A stretch of 64,000 bases of DNA from Escallonia rubra. Its lineage: Eukaryota > Streptophyta > Magnoliopsida > Escalloniales > Escalloniaceae. Shown in pieces: positions 58,690 through 64,000 of the stretch. Under the pieces are notes generated by a model. It was not told the DNA's origin. It saw only the letters and a list, made by a program, of their open reading frames with translations, and made no database searches. Where the stretch lies: contig JAVXUO010000450.1 of the NCBI GenBank assembly GCA_033065855.1, forward strand, positions 1 through 64,000, in the 5' to 3' direction. Each line of letters begins with the position of its first letter. The first letter of the stretch is position 1. Position numbers and translations under genes: made by a program.

Positions 58690-60389
58690 AACAACTGATG
58701 ATTACATAATACATATCATAATCCTACCACACATGACTATGTCAACACCTAGAAGGTTGACCTTGCGTTATACTGTATACAAAATGGCATATTCTTTCAA
58801 CAACTTCTTATCTGTCTTACTTGTGAAGTCACCGATTTTGGGTAATAAAGTTATCAACTCTTAACAGAAGAAATTATAAGAACAACAGAAATGGATTTGG
58901 ACATATTCTGTGTTGTACAATATAGACTATTCTAGATTCTGGATTTGGAAGCCGGGTTAGACAACATCCAAATATTTTTAATGATGGTACAACTTCTAAG
59001 GCAATGGTCTACTGTCTCATTGAACCTACAACCATGAGGACATTTTTTTATACTCAGCCAAGGTAATTTGATCCGGACAGGGAGCACGTAATGGGCACAT
59101 TTCCAAATAAAAGTTTGGATTCTAGGGGGGCAAGGCATTTTCCAAATCCAAAGCTAATCCCCTTTACTAGTCATATTCTCGTTAATCAAGTATTTGTAGG
59201 CTAATTTGACAATGCACACTCCCTTGTCATGAGGCCATATAAAGCTGTCCGATTTTTCATGAAAAAGAGGAAGAGGAAGGGCCAGGATTTGATTCACAAC
59301 GTCCATGGGGACGAGTTGGTAGAGGGCAGCTTCATCCCACATTTGATTTGTTATAACGTCCTTAACCCGGAGGTTAACGGCGTGGGAATTAATCGGACCT
59401 ATGAAGAGATTTCCGATCACCCCGGCCGGGTGCCAATGGTGATGCCAAAAGGAGATCGAGTCCCCATCACCAATTTGCCAGCGTAATTGACTTTTTAGCC
59501 TATCACGCGCCTGAAGAATATGTTTCCAGAAAGGAGGGGCATTAGATTTCTTATTTGCATTCCAGATTGTCTCATTTGGATGATACTTATCTCTCAGAGT
59601 GATGGCTTGTAACGTGTTTGGCTGCGTCCATAAACGCCACACTAGGTTAAGAAACATGGCCTTATTTGAGTTCTCAGTCTGACGGATCCCAAGCCCCCCT
59701 AAAACACGAGGTTTAGTAACTCTATCCCAATTTTAAGGCAGGCCATTTCTTTTCATTCTCCGAATGGCCCCAAAGGAAATTCCGGCTCAAAGAGTCAATT
59801 TTTTTCGCTACTTTAGAAGGAAGAACATAGGCTTGCATGGTATAGATAGGGATAGAATTAAGAACCACTTTTATAAGGGTCGTGCGACCCGCTAAAGAAA
59901 GGGTATGAGATTTCCACGCAACAAGTTTGGTTTTAGTTTCGTCCAATATATGGGCAAAACACTCCATTTTAATTCGGCCTTGAGTAAGAGGGGCACCTAA
60001 GTACTTATCAAATTTATCAGTAATGGGTATCCCCGCGGTTTGGCTAATGTAACGGCGGATGTCTCTATGGGTGTTTTTGGAGAAAAGGATCTGGGACTTC
60101 CTAGCATTGATTCGGAGACCCGCCAAGTCACTAAAACATTGGAAAGTATTATATAAATTTCGAAAGTTCTCTTTGGTAGCACAACCAAAAAGAAGAATAT
60201 CATCGGCGAATAAAAGATGGGAGATTCCGATCCCGGACCGGGCCACTTTAATAGATTTAATCACCTGATCATATTCCTTTTTAAGAAGGTTTTCCGATAA
60301 TTCATTAAGGCAGAGAATGAACAGATACGAGGACAAAGGATCGCCTTGCCGGAGGCCTCCTTTAGGCTTAAAAAACTCGGCTCCAATGA
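58690..60389 (-). pseudogene. LINE 3' half, duplicate A (RT core to 3' end)
   Basis: On the minus strand the reading runs FKPKGGLRQGDPLSSYLF, HLLFADDILLFG (the catalytic FADD), GLRINARKSQILFS, YLGAPLTQGRIK, AWKSHTLSLAGRTTLIK, then the zf-RVT part (WNANKKSNAPPFWKHIL, PPRIQTFIWKCAHYVLP). The 5' half of RT and the endonuclease are absent. A T run on the plus strand near 58678-58685 may mark the poly-A tail. At 60377 it is fused to AAE exon sequence. One frameshift near 59735 separates the RT and zf-RVT frames. Confidence 0.87.
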
Positions 60390-60507
60390 TAGTGACAGAG
60401 TGTCTATAATTTACGGCGATACAAGATATTCCTGGAGACAGACACACGATAGATGCGTTAAGCTCGCCTCTGCACTATCACAGTTGGAAGTCGGCTCCAA
60501 TGACGTT
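60390..60507 (+). pseudogene. Duplicated 3' half of AAE exon 1
   Basis: Repeats 58166-58283 at an offset of 2224 bases with two or three substitutions and the same GT donor. It lacks the start codon and the first 35 residues. The 5' side is fused directly to LINE sequence. It could act as an alternative downstream exon only if joined by splicing, for which there is no acceptor. Confidence 0.88.
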
Positions 60508-60854
60508 GTAAGTAATTCTGTGAATGCTCTTAGCCAATCTTTACACGAATTATATTTGTGTGTGTTCTACGTAACATTTGAATATTTGAGGTGAGATATT
60601 AAAACTTGAGTGAAAATGAGTGACTATAGATCATAAGTTACAACACATAATTCTTCTTAGTAATTCTTCAAACATCAAGAGTAACAGTTGCTTCCCTGAT
60701 GATCAAGGGAGCTTTGCCTCCAAAATGACTCTCCACAATTGATCTCCTCTTTGTACATAGCGCAACTACTACAATGAGTAAATTTTGGTGCTAATGTCCA
60801 TAGCCATCAAGGTCTTTGACAAACGGGGTATCATTCATAATTTGCTTTAATTTT

Positions 60855-62100
60855 TTTCGGCCAACAACTGATGATTACATAATACATATCATAATCCTAC
60901 CACACATGACTATGTCAACACCTAGAAGGTTGACCTTGCGTTATACTGTATACAAAAGGGCATATTCTTTCAACAACTTCTTATCTATCTTACTTGTGAA
61001 GTCACCGATTTTGGGTAATAAAGTTATCAACTCTTAACATAAAAAGTTATAAGAACAACATAAATGGATTTGGACATATTCTGTGTTGTACAATATAGAC
61101 TATTCTAGATTCTGGATTTGGAAGCCGGGTTAGACAACATCCAAATGTTTTTAATGATGGTACAACTTCTAAGGCAATGGTCTACTGTCTCATTGAACCT
61201 ACAACCATGAGGACAGTTTTTTATACTCAGCCAAGGTAATTTGATCCGGACAGGGAGCACGTAATGGGCACATTTCCAAATAAAAGTTTGGATTCTAGGG
61301 GGGCAAGGCATTTTCCAAATCCAAAGCTAATCCCCTTTACTAGTCATATTCTCGTTAATCAAGTATTTGTAGGCTAATTTGACAATCCACACTCCCTTGT
61401 CATGAGGCCATATAAAGCTGTCTGGTTTTTCATGAAAAAGAGGAAGAGGAAGGGCCAGGATTTGATTCACAACGTCAATGGGGACGAGTTGGCAGAGGGC
61501 AGCTTCATCCCACATTTGATTTGTTATAACGTCCTTAACCCGGAGGTTAATGGCGTGGGAATTAATCGGACCTATGAAGAGATTTCCGATCACCCCGGCC
61601 GGGTGCAATGGTGATGCCAAAAGGAGATCGAGTCCCCATCACCAATTTGCCAGCGTAATTGACTTTTTAGCCTCTCATGCGCCTGAAGAATATGTTTCCA
61701 GAAAGGAGGGGCATTAGATTTCTTATTTGCATTCCAGATTGTCTCATTTGGATGATACTCATCTCTCAGAGTGATGGCTTGTAATGTGTTTGGCTGCGTC
61801 CATAAGCGCCACACTAGGTTAAGAAGCATGGCCTTATTTGAGTTCTCAGTCTGACGGATCCCAAGCCCCCCTAAAACACGAGGTTTAGTAACTATATCCC
61901 AATTTAAGGCAGGCCATTTCTTTTTGTTCTCCGAATGGCCCCAAAGGAAATTCCGGCTCAAAGAGTCAATTTTTTCGCTACTTTAGAAGGAAGAACATAG
62001 GCTCCATGGTATAGATAGTGATAGAATTAAGAACCGCTTTTATAAGGGTCGTGCGACCCGTTAAAGAAAGGGTTTGAGATTTCCACGCAGCAAGTTTGGT
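60855..62100 (-). pseudogene. LINE 3' part, duplicate B
   Basis: Repeats 58680 to about 59935 of duplicate A with scattered substitutions, and joins abruptly at about 62100 to the 5' half of the RT. The stretch that would contain FADD (present in A at 59935-60377) is deleted here, so the polymerase active site is lost. Confidence 0.85.
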
Positions 62101-63910
62101 TTTATGTTGTGGAGGAGTTCATTTGCAATGATGATATTGTCCGCCGCTCTCCTACCTTTCAAGAAATTGGTTTGGCTTGGGTGGATAAGAGTATCAATTA
62201 ACGAACGTAATCGATTAACTAGGATACGTGAGACTATTTTATAGGTAGTGTTGCACAAGCTAATAGGGTGGAATTGGGTGACATTTTGAGCATTAGGTAT
62301 CTTAGGGATAAGAGAAATAAACGTTTTGTTAAGACTAGTTGGGATAGTCTTGCTAGTGAAGCAATTTTTCACCAGGATAATCAAGTCAGGGCCAAAAATG
62401 TCCCAATACTTTTGGAAGACACTCAGATGGAAACCATCTGGCCTGGGGGACTTTTCAGGCCCCATGTCGAACATGGCCCATTTTATTTCATCATCCAAGG
62501 GGATTTTACTCAAGTCCTGAAAATCCGGATTCCCGGTGTAGTTGGTGGAGAGATTCCAATCTAAAGAGGGGAGATGCGAAGAGTTTTCCGTATATAAACG
62601 GGTCAGGTGTTGTTGGAATTGATCGCGAATCTCCTCCGCATCCGTGATCCAGATATTGTTATCGTTTTTAATTCTGAGAATTCTATTATAGCGACGTCTA
62701 TTGAGGGTGGATATGTGATAGAAACGGGTATTTCTATCGCCCTCGCAAGACCACTGAATTTTGGCACGAAGCTTTCAGAAATCGTATTCTTGAGAGAGAA
62801 TAGAGTGGTACCGATTTTGAAGGTTAGCTTCAAGGTTGTTAAGGAAAGACGAATAGCTTAGAGCTAAGTTTTTTTGAATCCCATTGATTCTGGCTAAGAT
62901 TTTCTATTTTTGACGAAAAATGTCACCAAACACCTCTTTTTTCCAATTTCTCAAAACACAGGTTATGTGGTCTATTTTATCGTAGAACCTAGGGTGGTCG
63001 AGGTGCTGGGAGTTCCAATTTCTGGCAATGGTAGTCTTGAGACTGGGGTGACAAAACCAAGCAGTTTCAAATCTAAAAGGAGTGTTTCCCATTCGACGAG
63101 GGGGAGGGTGATTTGTCCTCAGAAGAATAGGGTGGTGATCAGAGTGAGTTCTTTGAAGATGTATGAGCTGAGCATTTGGGTAAATTTGAAGCCAAGAGTC
63201 GATAGCTAAAGCTCTATCCAAGCGTTCATAAATCAGGTCAGGGCGATTAGTTCTGAGATTAATCCACGTAAAAGGTTGACCTTAGATGCCGAGGTCAATG
63301 AGATTCGTCTGATCGACAAAGTCTAGGAAGGGTCGAGCAGTGAGCATATTTAAGGTTCTATCGCCTTTTTTTTTCTTTTCAGATTGGTGCATAATTTCAT
63401 TTAGATCTCCTATAAGCAGCCAATGTAAATTCTAGGATTTTTTTATATGCATCATCTCATTCCACATCAGGTCTCTAATTTTACGTACCGGAGAAGCATA
63501 AATTGCCAATAATAACCAGGGGTTAGAATTACTTACCTGGACCACAGCGTGGATGGCCTATAGAGATTCGTGGACGATATCAACCTGAATTTTGTTGGAG
63601 TGCCATAGGATCCAAATTCCTCCACGATAGCCGTTCCCATCAATCCGGTGGTTTTTGTCGAATCCTAGTGAGTTTGCAATTCTTTCGGCATTGGCTGTTC
63701 CAATTTTAGTCTCCAGCAGGATTAGAACTTCTGACTTATTACCTTGAAGAAGATCACGGGCATGCAGGTGGAAGCGTGCATTTCTCGTTCCGTTATAGTT
63801 CCACGCTAATATATTCATAATGATAGGGTCGGGGTGGTCTCGGGTCTCATAATGGGTTATTGTCGATTGGGATCGATAGTTGATCTCCATCCATCCCAGC
63901 CACACAAATA
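62101..63910 (-). pseudogene. LINE endonuclease and 5' half of reverse transcriptase
   Basis: From the right, the endonuclease starts MNILAWNYNGTRNARF (63814 leftward), then LLETKIGTANAERIANSLG, GDLNEI, ERLDRALAIDSWLQI and SDHHPILLRTN, the order of catalytic motifs in APE-type endonucleases of plant L1 elements. The RT follows with EIKWAMFDMGPEKSPRPDGF, SLIPKIPNAQNVTQFHPISL, FLKGRRAADNIIIANELLHN. Several stops and frame changes are present. ORF1 (gag-like), if any, lies beyond 64000. The element is on the strand opposite to the AAE exon. Confidence 0.88.
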
Positions 63911-64000
63911 GGTCCCCTGATTGATTGCGGATTTTCTGTGCATTGAGTAGGCAAGATAGTCCTCTGTCCGCGAGCTCGCCGGAGTATATGGCAGTAACGG

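Noticed and set aside
59722..60447. The first 25 residues of the 241-codon minus frame as LINE protein
   Set aside because: They are antisense to the duplicated AAE exon; true LINE similarity starts near FKPKGG at about 60377.

Overview
This is nuclear DNA from a flowering plant, most likely a eudicot. Genes have many introns with GT..AG borders, a plastid-type MATE transporter gene carries 13 coding exons, and most of the remaining sequence is transposable elements of typical plant families (hAT, Mutator-like, Ty3/gypsy, solo LTRs, TRIM, LINE). I see no bacterial, organellar or viral genome segment, no tRNA or rRNA gene and no CRISPR array. The species cannot be named from the sequence alone.

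Layout. (1) 1-11.6 kb: tandem duplication of a strictosidine synthase-like (SSL) gene on the minus strand. The right copy (7529-10350) is complete at 394 codons. The left copy (95-2451) has its last exon outside the window. Between them lie debris of a third SSL copy, a broken acyl-activating enzyme (AAE) exon and a hAT miniature element. (2) 11.7-23 kb: a decayed gypsy integrase holding a hAT element, which holds another hAT element; then a 2.8 kb solo LTR inside a degenerate repeat array, and further LTR-like DNA. (3) 23.9-25.4 kb: a Mutator-like element with a perfect 9-bp target duplication that carries a DELLA-domain fragment (a Pack-MULE). (4) 28.9-40.0 kb: an intact DTX45-like MATE gene, minus strand, 557 residues by my splice model. 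One intron holds a LINE remnant, a TRIM array inside it, and a hAT element inside the TRIM. (5) 42.5-51.1 kb: a second solo LTR of the same family, with two nested elements, and a 3.5 kb foldback Mutator-like element with 1.03 kb inverted arms that landed inside the target duplication of the LTR. (6) 52-58 kb: tandem repeats, including a 123-bp minisatellite open on both strands, a 39-bp palindrome and otherwise unrecognised DNA. (7) 58-64 kb: first exon of an AAE gene, followed by a LINE on the opposite strand; a segment of exon 1, intron and LINE 3' half has been tandemly duplicated.

The functional content is small: one full SSL gene, one probable SSL paralogue, one plastid MATE transporter and perhaps the 5' end of a peroxisomal-type AAE gene. 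These genes do not form a pathway. The main interest is structural: exact target duplications allow the order of many insertions to be read, and one element has captured part of a hormone-signalling regulator.
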